This document shows positions 34,011 to 42,797 of a stretch of DNA of 64,000 nt, piece by piece (position 1 is the first letter of the stretch; each line of letters begins with the position of its first letter). Origin of the DNA: Roseomonas fluvialis (lineage in GTDB: Bacteria; Pseudomonadota; Alphaproteobacteria; Acetobacterales; Acetobacteraceae); contig NZ_AP025637.1 of NCBI RefSeq assembly GCF_022846615.1, forward strand, positions 248,001 through 312,000, in the 5' to 3' direction. Under the pieces are notes generated by a model. It was given only the letters and a program-made list of their open reading frames with translations, had not been told where the DNA came from and did not search any database. The position numbers and the translations under genes are program-made.

Positions 34011-35251
34011 GCCGCGCCCCGCACCACCTGCACGGGGTCGAGCCGTGCGGCGCGGCGCGCCGGGATCACCGCCGCCAGCGCGGCCGAGACCACCGCGAAG
34101 AAGGATGCGACCGCGAAGATCCGCCAGTCCTTGGCGAGCAGGAAGCGGTCGTTGCCGGCCGGCGTTTCCGTCCGGAAGCGCACCTGACCCAGCCCTTCGA
34201 TCATCAATTGCCCGAGCAGGCAGCCGAGTGCCGCACCGAGCAACCCCGCGATGATGCCCTGCACCAGGAACAGCAGCTGGATGTCGCCTTCCGTGAAGCC
34301 CAACGACTTCAGGATGGCGATGTCGCGCGTCTTCTCGAACACCACGGTCGAGATGATGTTGTAGATGCCGAAGGCGGCCACCAGCAGGATGGCGCCGGTC
34401 ACGCTGTACATGATCGCGTTCTGGATGATGAAGACCGTGAGGATGTTGCGGTTCTGCTCCTCCCAGGATTCGGTGCGGTCGCCGAAGCGTGCCTCGATGC
34501 TGCGCGCGAGCGGTTCGGCCTGTGTCACGTCGGCCAGGCGCAGCAGGATCTGGTTCACCACGTTGGGGCGGTCCTGCAGGACCTGGTTCACCTTCAGCAG
34601 CGCGTAGCCGGCCGATTGGTCCAGGCTGACCAGGCCGGTGTGGAAGATGCCCACGATCTTCATCTGCAGCGAGACGCCGCGCGGCGAGACGGCGATCACG
34701 CTGTCGCCCATCTGCACGCCGAGCCGTGTCGCGAGCGCATCCCCGATGATCAGGCCATTGGCGGCCGAGCGCAGATCCTCGAGGCTGCCCTGGATCATGT
34801 CCTTCTCGAGGTTCGCGACGCGGCGATAGCGGGAAGGCTCGATGCCCGTGACGCTGATGCTGACGTCGCGCGAGCCGTAGCGCAGCAGCGCGGGGCCGGT
34901 CAGGATCGGGGCCGCGGCGGCGCCGGGGATCGCCTCCAGGATCGCCATCTTCTCGCCGGCGGAGCGGATGCCGCGCACGCGGTCGCGCGGCTTCACGCCG
35001 TTCACGGACACCGCGCCGTCGGGTGCGGCCAGTTCGGCTGCCTGGGGCAGCGGGCGGCGGGTTTCGTCCTTGATGGTGATGTGCGGCTGCACGTCGATCA
35101 CCTGCTGGACGAAATAGGTCTGGAAGCCCCGCATCAGCGACGCGATCGCAATGAAGAATGCAACGCCGAGCGCGACGCCGAGCACGCTGACCAGCGTCTG
35201 TCGCCGCCGGCGGGAGAGCATGCCGCGCGCCAGGTCGAGGATCAGCCTCAT
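34007..35251 (-). CDS. FtsX-like ABC transporter permease
   Basis: 414 residues: an N-terminal membrane helix (SVLGVALGVAFFIAIASLM), a large periplasmic MacB core domain, and three C-terminal helices (AIMYSVTGAILLVAAFGIYN, LVQGIIAGLLGAALGCLLGQ and the last near residue 385). This is the MacB/LolCE arrangement. With the HlyD adaptor upstream and the ATPase downstream it should form a tripartite efflux or mechanotransmission complex; an outer-membrane partner is not encoded nearby. The start overlaps the adaptor stop (ATGA). Confidence 0.9.
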   Translation of the reverse strand: MRLILDLARGMLSRRRRQTLVSVLGVALGVAFFIAIASLMRGFQTYFVQQVIDVQPHITIKDETRRPLPQAAELAAPDGAVSVNGVKPRDRVRGIRSAGEKMAILEAIPGAAAAPILTGPALLRYGSRDVSISVTGIEPSRYRRVANLEKDMIQGSLEDLRSAANGLIIGDALATRLGVQMGDSVIAVSPRGVSLQMKIVGIFHTGLVSLDQSAGYALLKVNQVLQDRPNVVNQILLRLADVTQAEPLARSIEARFGDRTESWEEQNRNILTVFIIQNAIMYSVTGAILLVAAFGIYNIISTVVFEKTRDIAILKSLGFTEGDIQLLFLVQGIIAGLLGAALGCLLGQLMIEGLGQVRFRTETPAGNDRFLLAKDWRIFAVASFFAVVSAALAAVIPARRAARLDPVQVVRGAA

Positions 35252-36240
35252 GGTGTGAGCCGCACCGTCTGGCCGGTGACGAGGCCGGCCGGCGGGTCGA
35301 GCACCACGGTCTCGCCCTGCGCCAGGCCGCGCAGGATCTCGACCGCGCGGGGGCCCTGCACGCCGAGTTCGACCTGGCGGGGGCGCACCGCCTCCCCCTG
35401 GACGACGAAGACGCGCCCGTCGCGCAAGGCCGCCGGCGGCACCAGCACGGCGTTGTCGGTCTGGCGCAGCACGATGTTCGCCTCGACCGTCATGCCGATC
35501 ATGAGCGGCGTGTCGTCCGGCAGGACCAGGCGCACGCGGTAGGCCTTGCGGGTGGCATCGCCCTTGGGGGTGATCTGGCCGACGGTCGCGGTCAGCACCT
35601 GGCCGGGGAAGGCATCGGCGCGCAGCAGCACGCGCTGGCCTTCGCGGACCTGGGCGATGTCTTCCTCATCCACCTCGGCGGTGACGCGCAGCGGGCTGGG
35701 TTCGCCGATCCAGAACAGGCTGGCGGGGGTGTCGACCACCTCGCCGACCTCGATGTCGCGGCGCAGCACCACGCCATCGGCCGGGGCGCGCACGATGTAG
35801 TCGTCCAGGCGCCGCTGGGCGGCTTCGGCCACGGCGCGCACGGCGCGGGCCTCGGCCTCGGCGCGGTCGAGGCTGGCGCGCGCGGCGATGTCCCGGGTGA
35901 CCAGGGTGCGGATGCGGGCGAGGTCTTCCTGGGCAAAGCGGGCGCGGGCCTCGGTTTCCTCGGCGCGGTGGGCGGCTTCGCGGTTGTCGAGCCGCGCCAG
36001 GGGCTGGCCTTCGGTCACGCGGGCCCCTTCGTCAACCAGGACTTCGGTGACGCGGGCGCGGACGGCGGGACCGACGCGGGCCCAATGGACCGGCTCGACG
36101 CTGCCGGTGGCGTAGACGGCGCGCAGGGCCGGGCCGGTGGTGGCCACGGCGATCGCGACGGCAGGGGGCAGTGTCCACCAGAACCAGCCGCCGGCGGCGG
36201 CGAGGGCGAGGAGGAGGGTCAGCAGCAGGCGGCGACGCAT
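35248..36240 (-). CDS. HlyD/MacA-type periplasmic adaptor protein
   Basis: 330 residues. An N-terminal membrane anchor (LLLTLLLALAAAGGWFWWTL) is followed by a lipoyl-like domain (VLVDEGARVTEGQPLARLDN), a helical hairpin (ETEARARFAQEDLARIRTLV) and beta-barrel regions (IVRAPADGVVLRRDIEVGEV). It links the permease to an outer-membrane channel. First gene of the leftward operon with the permease and ATPase. Substrate not indicated by sequence. Confidence 0.88.
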   Translation of the reverse strand: MRRRLLLTLLLALAAAGGWFWWTLPPAVAIAVATTGPALRAVYATGSVEPVHWARVGPAVRARVTEVLVDEGARVTEGQPLARLDNREAAHRAEETEARARFAQEDLARIRTLVTRDIAARASLDRAEAEARAVRAVAEAAQRRLDDYIVRAPADGVVLRRDIEVGEVVDTPASLFWIGEPSPLRVTAEVDEEDIAQVREGQRVLLRADAFPGQVLTATVGQITPKGDATRKAYRVRLVLPDDTPLMIGMTVEANIVLRQTDNAVLVPPAALRDGRVFVVQGEAVRPRQVELGVQGPRAVEILRGLAQGETVVLDPPAGLVTGQTVRLTP

Positions 36241-36371
36241 GGTCAGGCATGGTTAGCACGGCAGTGGCGGCGGCGCGCGGGGGGGATGGGGTGAAACCCG
36301 GTTGCGGGGGGACAGCGCGGCGGGTATTAGGCGCGGCCCGGGTCGCGCAGATGCCGCGCGAGGGGTTCGGG

Positions 36372-36446
<75 letters not shown>

Positions 36447-36494
36447 GCTTCCAAGCCGAGAGTTACAGAACAGACAGGCATCGGAAGGTGGACG

Positions 36495-37427
36495 TTACGG
36501 CACTGCCTGGCTGGACGTGTCGCGCCGCGTGGCCTCCCCGCCCAGCAACCGCGGCACCTCTCGCCGCAGATGCGCCACGAAATGCCCCATGATCGCGGAC
36601 CGGGGCGCCGATCGCGCGCGGATCAGCAGCGTCTTCATCTCGATCCCCGGTCGCAGCCGCCGCGCCACCAGGCCGGGCACTGGGAAGGTGTTGAGCAGGA
36701 AGGGTTCCACCAGCGCGATCCCCGCACCGTGGAAGGCCAGCGCCATGCCGGTCATGGACATGCTCACTTGCACGCTGATGCGCGGCACGATCCCGGCCTC
36801 CGACAATGCGCGGTCGACATAGCCGCGCAGCGGCGCGCGCGGCAGGAAGGTGATGATCGGCAGGCCGTCGAGCTGGCGGATCGCCACCTCCTCCTGCCGG
36901 GCCAGCGGATGGTCATCGCGCATCACGCAGGCGACACCGGAGGAGACCAGCACCTCGGTCTCGACTTCCGGATGCACGATGGGCTCGAGGCCGACGCCCA
37001 GCTCGATCTCCCGGCTCGCGACGCGGTCGAGCAATTCCGACGACGCCAGCGCCTGCAGCACCACCCGCACCCCGGGCCGTTCCGCCATGAAGGACGCCAC
37101 CGCCGCGGCCAGGTAGCCATTGGCGATCGGATAGGCGCCGGCGAGCGAGAGCGTGCCGATGCTGCCGCCTTTCAGGTCGCGCAGCTGCCGCCCCACCGAA
37201 TCGAGCCGCGCGAAGATCGCCTCGATGTCCGGCAGGATGGCCTCGGCCTCGGGCGTCGGGTGCAGCCGCCCCCCGGTGCGCCGGAACAGCGGGATGCGCA
37301 GCTGGGCCTCGCAATGCTTGAGCACCGTGCTGACCGACGGCTGCGTGACGCCCAGCAGCCGCGCCGCGCCGGTCACGGTGCCGGCGCGCATGACGGCGTG
37401 GAAGACTTCGAGCTGGCGCAGGTTCAT
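36495..37427 (-). CDS. LysR-family regulator of the divergent catabolic operon
   Basis: 310 residues. The winged helix is LRQLEVFHAVMRAGTVTGAA, then RLLGVTQPSVSTVLKHCEAQ; the effector domain follows (GGSIGTLSLAGAYPIANGYL). It resembles LysR proteins controlling catabolic genes (GltC/CatM-like subgroup with VTGAARLLGVTQPSVS). It is divergent, across 212 bp, from the carboxymuconolactone-decarboxylase-like gene and probably controls that operon in response to its substrate. Confidence 0.9.
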   Translation of the reverse strand: MNLRQLEVFHAVMRAGTVTGAARLLGVTQPSVSTVLKHCEAQLRIPLFRRTGGRLHPTPEAEAILPDIEAIFARLDSVGRQLRDLKGGSIGTLSLAGAYPIANGYLAAAVASFMAERPGVRVVLQALASSELLDRVASREIELGVGLEPIVHPEVETEVLVSSGVACVMRDDHPLARQEEVAIRQLDGLPIITFLPRAPLRGYVDRALSEAGIVPRISVQVSMSMTGMALAFHGAGIALVEPFLLNTFPVPGLVARRLRPGIEMKTLLIRARSAPRSAIMGHFVAHLRREVPRLLGGEATRRDTSSQAVP

Positions 37428-37639
37428 CGCGGGCTCCCGTCAGGCATAAACCGCATCAATGGATCATGGCAGGCATCGCGGTGGACCGCATGCCCGGCGG
37501 CTGGAATGCTCGTGGTGTCGATGCCGCAGGGCATCGGCGCGGGACGGAAACGCGAGGGTTCGGGGCAGGTCGCCGCAGGTGGCCTGGCCGGTCCTGCGGC
37601 GTGCCGGCCAGCGCCCGCGACGCCGCACAGGAGAACCCC
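37428..37639. promoter_or_regulatory. Divergent regulatory region between the LysR gene and the catabolic operon
   Basis: 212 bp with no open gene. LysR regulators usually act from such shared gaps. A patch around CATAAACCGCATCAATGG (37444-37461) is relatively AT-rich and close to the LysR start, making it the best candidate for promoter and operator sequences, but no clear dyad could be defined. Confidence 0.35.
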
Positions 37640-37975
37640 ATGGCCGCCCCGCCTTCCGCCCGCCGCGACCGGATCAACCCGGCCTTCCCCAAGCTGGTCG
37701 AGATGACCAACACCTACGTCTACGGCGACGTGTGGGAACGCAAGCAACTGTCAAAGCGCGACCGCAGCATGGTCACGATCGCCGCGCTGGTGGCGCTCGG
37801 CTGGCAGGACCAGCTCAACAGCCATATCGGCCGCGGCCTGACCAACGGCCTGACGCGTGAGGAGATCAGCGAGATCATTACGCATCTCGCAATGTATTCC
37901 GGCTGGCCTTCCGCCATGACCGCCGCGCATGTCGCAGTGGACGTGTTCGAAGCCCAGGACAAGGCGAAGGGCTGA
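37640..37975 (+). CDS. Carboxymuconolactone-decarboxylase family protein
   Basis: 111 residues. The AhpD/CMD fold is seen in LSKRDRSMVTIAALVALGWQ, then LNSHIGRGLTNGLTREEISE and IITHLAMYSGWPSAMTAAHV. The last stretch lacks the CxxC pair of peroxidase-type AhpD proteins, so a decarboxylase-like or isomerase-like role in lactone degradation is likelier. First gene of the catabolic operon; a CAGGAGA site precedes the ATG by 6 bp. Confidence 0.88.
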   Translation: MAAPPSARRDRINPAFPKLVEMTNTYVYGDVWERKQLSKRDRSMVTIAALVALGWQDQLNSHIGRGLTNGLTREEISEIITHLAMYSGWPSAMTAAHVAVDVFEAQDKAKG

Positions 37976-37979
37976 CGTC

Positions 37980-38915
37980 ATGAAGGTGGGATTCATCGGC
38001 CTCGGCACGATGGGGGCCTTCATGGCCGCCAACCTACAGAAGGCCGGCTACGATCTGGTCATCCACGACATCCGCCGCGAGGCTGGCGCGAACCGCCTGG
38101 CCGCCGGCGCCGTCTGGGCCGATACGCCGCGCGTGGTGGCGGAGCAGGCGGAGGTGATCTTCACCTCGCTGCCCGGCCCGAAGGAGGTCGAGCCGGTGGT
38201 GTTTGGCCCCGACGGCATCCTGGCCGGGGTGAAGCCGGGGACTGCGTATTTCGACCTGTCGACCAATTCGCAGGCGCTGGTGAAGCGCTTCGCCGAAGCG
38301 CTCGCGCAGAAGGGCGCCTACGGCTTCGACGCGCCGGTGAGCGGCGGGCCGAAGGGGGCCGAGAGCGGCAAGCTCGCGATCTGGGTGGGCGGCGACCGGG
38401 CGGTGTTCGACCGCTGCAAGCCGGTGCTCGACGCCTTCGGCGACCAGGCGGCCTATATCGGCCCGGTGGGCAGCGCCACGGTCGCGAAGCTGGTGCACAA
38501 CATGGCCGGCTACGCGATCCAGACCGCGATGGCCGAAGTGTTTTCCATGGGCGTGAAGGCGGGCATGGACCCGCTGGAATTGTGGGCGGCGATCCGACAG
38601 GGGTCGCTCGGCCGGCGGCGCACCTTCGACCGCGTGACCGAGCAGTTCCTGGTGGACAAGTACGACCCGCCGGCCTTCTCGCTGAAGCTGGCGCACAAGG
38701 ATGTCTCGCTCGCGGTGCAGATGGGGCGCGAGCTCGGCGTGCCGATGCGCTTCTGCAACCTCACGCTCGAGGAAATGAACGAGGCGATGAACCGCGGCTG
38801 GGAGAACCTGGATAGCCGCGTGCCGATGAAGCTGCAGCTCGAGCGTGCGGGGGTCGCCATCAAGTGCGACCCGGCCGCGGTGCAGGCGGTGCTCGACGCC
38901 GACAAGGCGAAGTAG
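37980..38915 (+). CDS. NAD(P)-dependent 3-hydroxyisobutyrate-dehydrogenase-family oxidoreductase
   Basis: 311 residues. The Rossmann motif is KVGFIGLGTMGAFMAANLQK; the substrate-binding motif is FDAPVSGGPKGAESGKLAIW; the catalytic lysine lies in VGSATVAKLVHNMAGY. These features define beta-hydroxyacid dehydrogenases (3-hydroxyisobutyrate dehydrogenase, tartronate-semialdehyde reductase and relatives). Starts 4 bp after the CMD gene. Substrate unknown; the setting suggests a branched or hydroxy acid formed during lactone breakdown. Confidence 0.9.
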   Translation: MKVGFIGLGTMGAFMAANLQKAGYDLVIHDIRREAGANRLAAGAVWADTPRVVAEQAEVIFTSLPGPKEVEPVVFGPDGILAGVKPGTAYFDLSTNSQALVKRFAEALAQKGAYGFDAPVSGGPKGAESGKLAIWVGGDRAVFDRCKPVLDAFGDQAAYIGPVGSATVAKLVHNMAGYAIQTAMAEVFSMGVKAGMDPLELWAAIRQGSLGRRRTFDRVTEQFLVDKYDPPAFSLKLAHKDVSLAVQMGRELGVPMRFCNLTLEEMNEAMNRGWENLDSRVPMKLQLERAGVAIKCDPAAVQAVLDADKAK

Positions 38916-38919
38916 CGCC

Positions 38920-40902
38920 ATGCCTTCGCTGCTGCGGCGCCCGGGCATGATCGGCCCGCTGCGCATGAAGAACCGCGTCGTCATGGCGCCGATGGGGACG
39001 AACTTCAGCACCAGCGACGGCCTGTCCACCGAACGCGACCGTGCCTACTACGAGGAACGCGCCAAGGGTGGTGTGGCCGCTATCGTGACGGAAGCGATGG
39101 CGGTGAGCGCCGGCGGTCGCGCGCACAATAACTCGCTGTGGATCTACCATGACCGCTTCATCCCTGGCCTGGCGCGGCTGGTTGAGGCGATCAAGCTGCA
39201 TGACTGCGTCACGATCGGCCAGCTCAACCACCGCGGCGCGCTGCTGCGACGGATGGTGCTGAACATGGAGCCGGTGGGGCCATCGCCCTGGCACAATCCG
39301 AACACGGGCGACGCGGTGCGCCCACTCGACAAGGCCGAGATCGTCGAGATCCAGAAGGACTTCGTCACCGCCGCGCGTCGGCTGTGGCAGGCCGGGTATG
39401 ACGCGGTCGAGCTGCACGCCGCGAACGGCTATCTGTTCCAGCAGTTCCTGACCTCGCGCATCAACAAGCGCGCGGACGCGTATGGCGGCAGCCTGCAGAA
39501 CCGCGCGCGCCTGCTGCTGGAGACGGTGCACCGCCTGCGCGATGCGCTGCCCGACTTCCCGCTCTGGGTCCGCATCTCCTGCACCGAATACTGCGACGAT
39601 GGCTACCCGATCGAGGAGATGGCGGAACTCGCGCGCATGCTGGAAGCGGCAGGGGTCAGCGCGCTGGATCTCTCGGGCGGTACGAACGAGAGCCCGGCGC
39701 TGTCGCGCTTCTGCATCCAGCCGCCCTCGATGCCGCGCCGCACGCTCGAACCGCACGCGAAGCCCATCACGGATGCAGTGAATATCCCCACCATCATCGC
39801 CGGGCGCATCCTGACACCCGAGGACGCCGAGGCGGTACTGTCAGGCGGCGCGGCGGACTACGTCTCGCTCGGCCGCGCTCTGACGGCGGATGCGCATTGG
39901 CCGCGCAAGGCGTTCGGCGAGTCGGCCGTGCCGATCCGGCTGTGCATTTCCTGCAATGTCTGCTTCGAACGCCTGACGCTGGAACGTGACGTCGCCTGCG
40001 TGACGAACCCGATGCTCGGCACGGAATTCGAAGCGCCGGAATTCTCCGAACCCCCACTGCCCGCCGCCGCGCAGCGCCAGCGAATCCTGGTGTTGGGTGC
40101 GGGTGTGGGCGGCATGGAGGTCGCGCGGCTTGCGGCCCTGCGCGGGCACGAGGTCGAGGTCTGGGACAAGGCCGCGCGTCCCGGCGGGCAGATCCACCTG
40201 GCCGTCGCCGCGCCGGACAAGGAGGAGGTCCGCCCGCTCTGGACCTGGCGCTGGGACCAGGCGATCGCCGCCGGCGTGCGCGTGCGCTGCGGCGTGGAGG
40301 CAACCGCGGCGATGATCCGCGCCTTCGCACCCGATCACGTCGTGGTCGCAACCGGCGCGCGGCCGAGGCCGCTGGCACTGCCGGGTGCCGCGCCGCTGCA
40401 GGCCTGGGATGTCATCCTGGATCCGTCGCTGGTGCCCGAAGGCGCGGGCGTGACGGTGATCGGCGGCGGCATCGTCGGGCTGGAAGTGGCCGAGATCCTG
40501 GCGCTGCGCGGCTGCCGCATCGTGGTGCTGGAGGCGCTGTCCGCCATCGCGCCGGCCATGGCGCGCAACAACCGCACCGACATCATGATCCGCCTGCGCG
40601 CCGCGGGCGTCGCCTTCCACACCAACGCGCGCGCCGACCGGCTGCAGAATGGCGTGCTGCATTTCAACGAAGCCGGCACGGCGCACCGGCACGACGGCAT
40701 CACACATGTCATCGCCGCCATCGGCGCATTGCCGAACCGCGATGCGCTGGCGGTGGTCGAGGCCACCGGCCTGCCGCACACGCTGGTGGGTGATGCCAAC
40801 CAGCCGGGCGACTACCTGTCCGTGTTGCGCGACGCGTCGATGGTGGGCCTGGCGCTCGGCGCGCGCCCCGCCAACGTCACCACCCGGGAGACCGCCGCAT
40901 GA
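38920..40902 (+). CDS. Old-yellow-enzyme/FAD fusion oxidoreductase (2,4-dienoyl-CoA-reductase type)
   Basis: 660 residues. The first 360 form an FMN-binding TIM barrel (LRMKNRVVMAPMGTNFSTS, YDAVELHAANGYLFQQFLTS). Cysteines in CISCNVCFE and VACVTNP should hold a 4Fe-4S cluster. The second half is an FAD/NAD(P) module with ILVLGAGVGGMEVARLAAL and VTVIGGGIVGLEVAEILALR. Such enzymes reduce conjugated double bonds of enoates and enoyl-CoAs. It starts 4 bp after the dehydrogenase stop in the catabolic operon. Confidence 0.9.
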   Translation: MPSLLRRPGMIGPLRMKNRVVMAPMGTNFSTSDGLSTERDRAYYEERAKGGVAAIVTEAMAVSAGGRAHNNSLWIYHDRFIPGLARLVEAIKLHDCVTIGQLNHRGALLRRMVLNMEPVGPSPWHNPNTGDAVRPLDKAEIVEIQKDFVTAARRLWQAGYDAVELHAANGYLFQQFLTSRINKRADAYGGSLQNRARLLLETVHRLRDALPDFPLWVRISCTEYCDDGYPIEEMAELARMLEAAGVSALDLSGGTNESPALSRFCIQPPSMPRRTLEPHAKPITDAVNIPTIIAGRILTPEDAEAVLSGGAADYVSLGRALTADAHWPRKAFGESAVPIRLCISCNVCFERLTLERDVACVTNPMLGTEFEAPEFSEPPLPAAAQRQRILVLGAGVGGMEVARLAALRGHEVEVWDKAARPGGQIHLAVAAPDKEEVRPLWTWRWDQAIAAGVRVRCGVEATAAMIRAFAPDHVVVATGARPRPLALPGAAPLQAWDVILDPSLVPEGAGVTVIGGGIVGLEVAEILALRGCRIVVLEALSAIAPAMARNNRTDIMIRLRAAGVAFHTNARADRLQNGVLHFNEAGTAHRHDGITHVIAAIGALPNRDALAVVEATGLPHTLVGDANQPGDYLSVLRDASMVGLALGARPANVTTRETAA

Positions 40903-41693
40903 CCGAGCCCACCTACCGCGTCTATGCCCTGCGCTACGCGATGCGCGAGGCGCGCCGCCACGAGCACTTCATCGGCGGCGACCCGCATGACGCGCCCATG
41001 CCGATGGACTACTTCGTGTGGGTGGCGGTGAACGACGACCGCGCCATCGTCATCGACACCGGCTTCACGGCGGAAGTCGCGGCGCGGCGCAAGCGCATCT
41101 ACCTGCGCTGCCCGATCGAGAGCCTGCCGCTGATCGGTGTCGATCCCGACCAGGTCGAGGACGTGGTGCTCACGCACCTGCACTACGACCACGTCGGCAG
41201 CTTCCACAAATTCGCCAAGGCGCGCTTCCATCTGCAGGAAGCCGAGATGCACTACGCCTGCGGCCACTTCATGAAGCACAAGAAGCTGCGCCATTCGTTC
41301 GAGGTCGAGGACGTCACCGGCATCGTGCGCATGACCTTCGCCGACCGCACGGTGTTCCACATGGGCGATGGGGACCTCGCGCCGGGCATCACGCTGCATG
41401 CGGTGGGCGGCCATTCCGCCGGGCTGCAATGCGTACGCGTGAACACCGCGCGCGGCCAGGTCGTGCTCGCCTCCGACGTCACGCATTTCTATGAGAATAT
41501 GGACAGCGGCCGCCCCTTCACCACCTGCTTCCATGTCGGGCTGATGCTGGACGGCTTCGACCGGCTGCGCGCGCTGGCACCCAGCGTGCGGCACATCGTG
41601 CCCGGCCACGACCCCGAGGTGATGCGCCGCTACCCCGCCGTGCTGGGCCTCGAGGGCATCGCGGTGGAGCTGCATCGCGACCCGTCGGACTGA
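40899..41693 (+). CDS. MBL-fold hydrolase, N-acyl-homoserine-lactonase family
   Basis: 264 residues. The zinc motif THLHYDH spans residues 92-98; further ligands lie in VGGHSAGLQCV, SDVTHFYEN and PGHDPEV. The pattern VIDTGFTAEVAARR preceding it is typical of AHL-lactonase-family proteins, many of which hydrolyse other lactones. Its place between the OYE fusion and a Bug protein supports a lactone or ester intermediate in catabolism rather than quorum quenching. Overlaps the previous stop by four bases. Confidence 0.88.
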   Translation: MTEPTYRVYALRYAMREARRHEHFIGGDPHDAPMPMDYFVWVAVNDDRAIVIDTGFTAEVAARRKRIYLRCPIESLPLIGVDPDQVEDVVLTHLHYDHVGSFHKFAKARFHLQEAEMHYACGHFMKHKKLRHSFEVEDVTGIVRMTFADRTVFHMGDGDLAPGITLHAVGGHSAGLQCVRVNTARGQVVLASDVTHFYENMDSGRPFTTCFHVGLMLDGFDRLRALAPSVRHIVPGHDPEVMRRYPAVLGLEGIAVELHRDPSD

Positions 41694-41756
41694 ACCACAC
41701 GCATCACGGCAAGGGCGCAGGTCCAAGGCGCCGCCACAACGGGAGGAACGACAACC

Positions 41757-42746
41757 ATGACCACACTGAGCCGCCGCATCCTGCTGGGCGCATCGCTGGC
41801 GCCGCCGGGCGTCGCGCATGCGCAGCAGGCCTTCCCGAACCGCCCGCTTCGCCTGGTGGTGCCCTTCCCGCCGGGCGGTGCCGCCGACATCACCGCGCGC
41901 CTGGTCGCCGAACGCATGGCGACGCTGCTCGGCCAGCAGGTGATCATCGACAACCGTCCGGGTGCGGGCGGCAACATCGCCGGCGAGGCGGTGGCACGCA
42001 GCGCGCCCGACGGGCACACGCTGTTCCTCGGCGGCGCGACCATCCTGTGTGCGAACAAGTACCTGTACCGCGGCGGCATGCCCTTCGACGGCATCACCGA
42101 CTTCTCGCACATTTCCCGCGTGTCGGTCGGCACCACGCTGATGGTGGTGCGCGCCGACAAGCCCTGGCAGACCTTCCAGGACCTGGTGGCGGACGCGAAG
42201 CGCCGGCCGGGGCAGATCAGCGCGGGGTCATCCGGGCTCGGCACGATCAGCCATCTCAGCCTGTCGAAGATGATGACCTCGGCGGGCATCGAGATCACGC
42301 ACGTGCCCTATCGCGGACTGGCGCCGAGCCTCAACGACCTGATCGCCGGCAATGTCGACATCATCTTCGACGGCATTCCCGCCATCATCCCGCATGTGCG
42401 GGAGGGCCGGCTACGCGCGCTCGCGGTGGGCAGCCAGCAGCGCGTGACCTACGTGCCGGGCCTCGAGCAGACACCGGGTATGGCGGAACTGCTGCCCGGT
42501 TCCGGCATGGACATGGAGTTCTGGTACTGCCTGTCGGGCGCGGCCAATACGCCCGCGCCGATCGTCGCCGCGCTGCATCGCGCCACCGTCGCAGCGGTGC
42601 GGCAGGACAGTTACCGCGAAAGGCTCACGCCGCTCGGCTTCACGCCGGTCTGGGACGAGACGCCCGAGGCCCTGGTGGCCTTCATCCGCAGCCAGGATGC
42701 CGTCTGGCGCGAGTTGGTCGAACTCTCGGGTGCGCGGCTCGACTGA
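41757..42746 (+). CDS. Bug-family tripartite tricarboxylate transporter substrate-binding protein
   Basis: 329 residues. A Tat-like signal (LSRRILLGASLAPPGVAHAQ) precedes the mature part with FPNRPLRLVVPFPPGGAADI, IDNRPGAGGNIAGEAVARSA and THVPYRGLAPSLNDLIAGNV. It binds a carboxylate in the periplasm, presumably the substrate of the preceding catabolic enzymes. tctA/tctB are not adjacent. A GGGAGG site precedes the ATG by about 12 bp. Confidence 0.9.
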   Translation: MTTLSRRILLGASLAPPGVAHAQQAFPNRPLRLVVPFPPGGAADITARLVAERMATLLGQQVIIDNRPGAGGNIAGEAVARSAPDGHTLFLGGATILCANKYLYRGGMPFDGITDFSHISRVSVGTTLMVVRADKPWQTFQDLVADAKRRPGQISAGSSGLGTISHLSLSKMMTSAGIEITHVPYRGLAPSLNDLIAGNVDIIFDGIPAIIPHVREGRLRALAVGSQQRVTYVPGLEQTPGMAELLPGSGMDMEFWYCLSGAANTPAPIVAALHRATVAAVRQDSYRERLTPLGFTPVWDETPEALVAFIRSQDAVWRELVELSGARLD

Positions 42747-42797
42747 CGCGTTGATCAGGGTTGTGGCGGCGCCCGCCGCGCCGCTAGCCTGCCGCGC

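Noticed and set aside
40899-41693. Quorum-quenching AHL lactonase
   Set aside because: Family match is real, but the operon setting indicates catabolism and no quorum-sensing genes are present.
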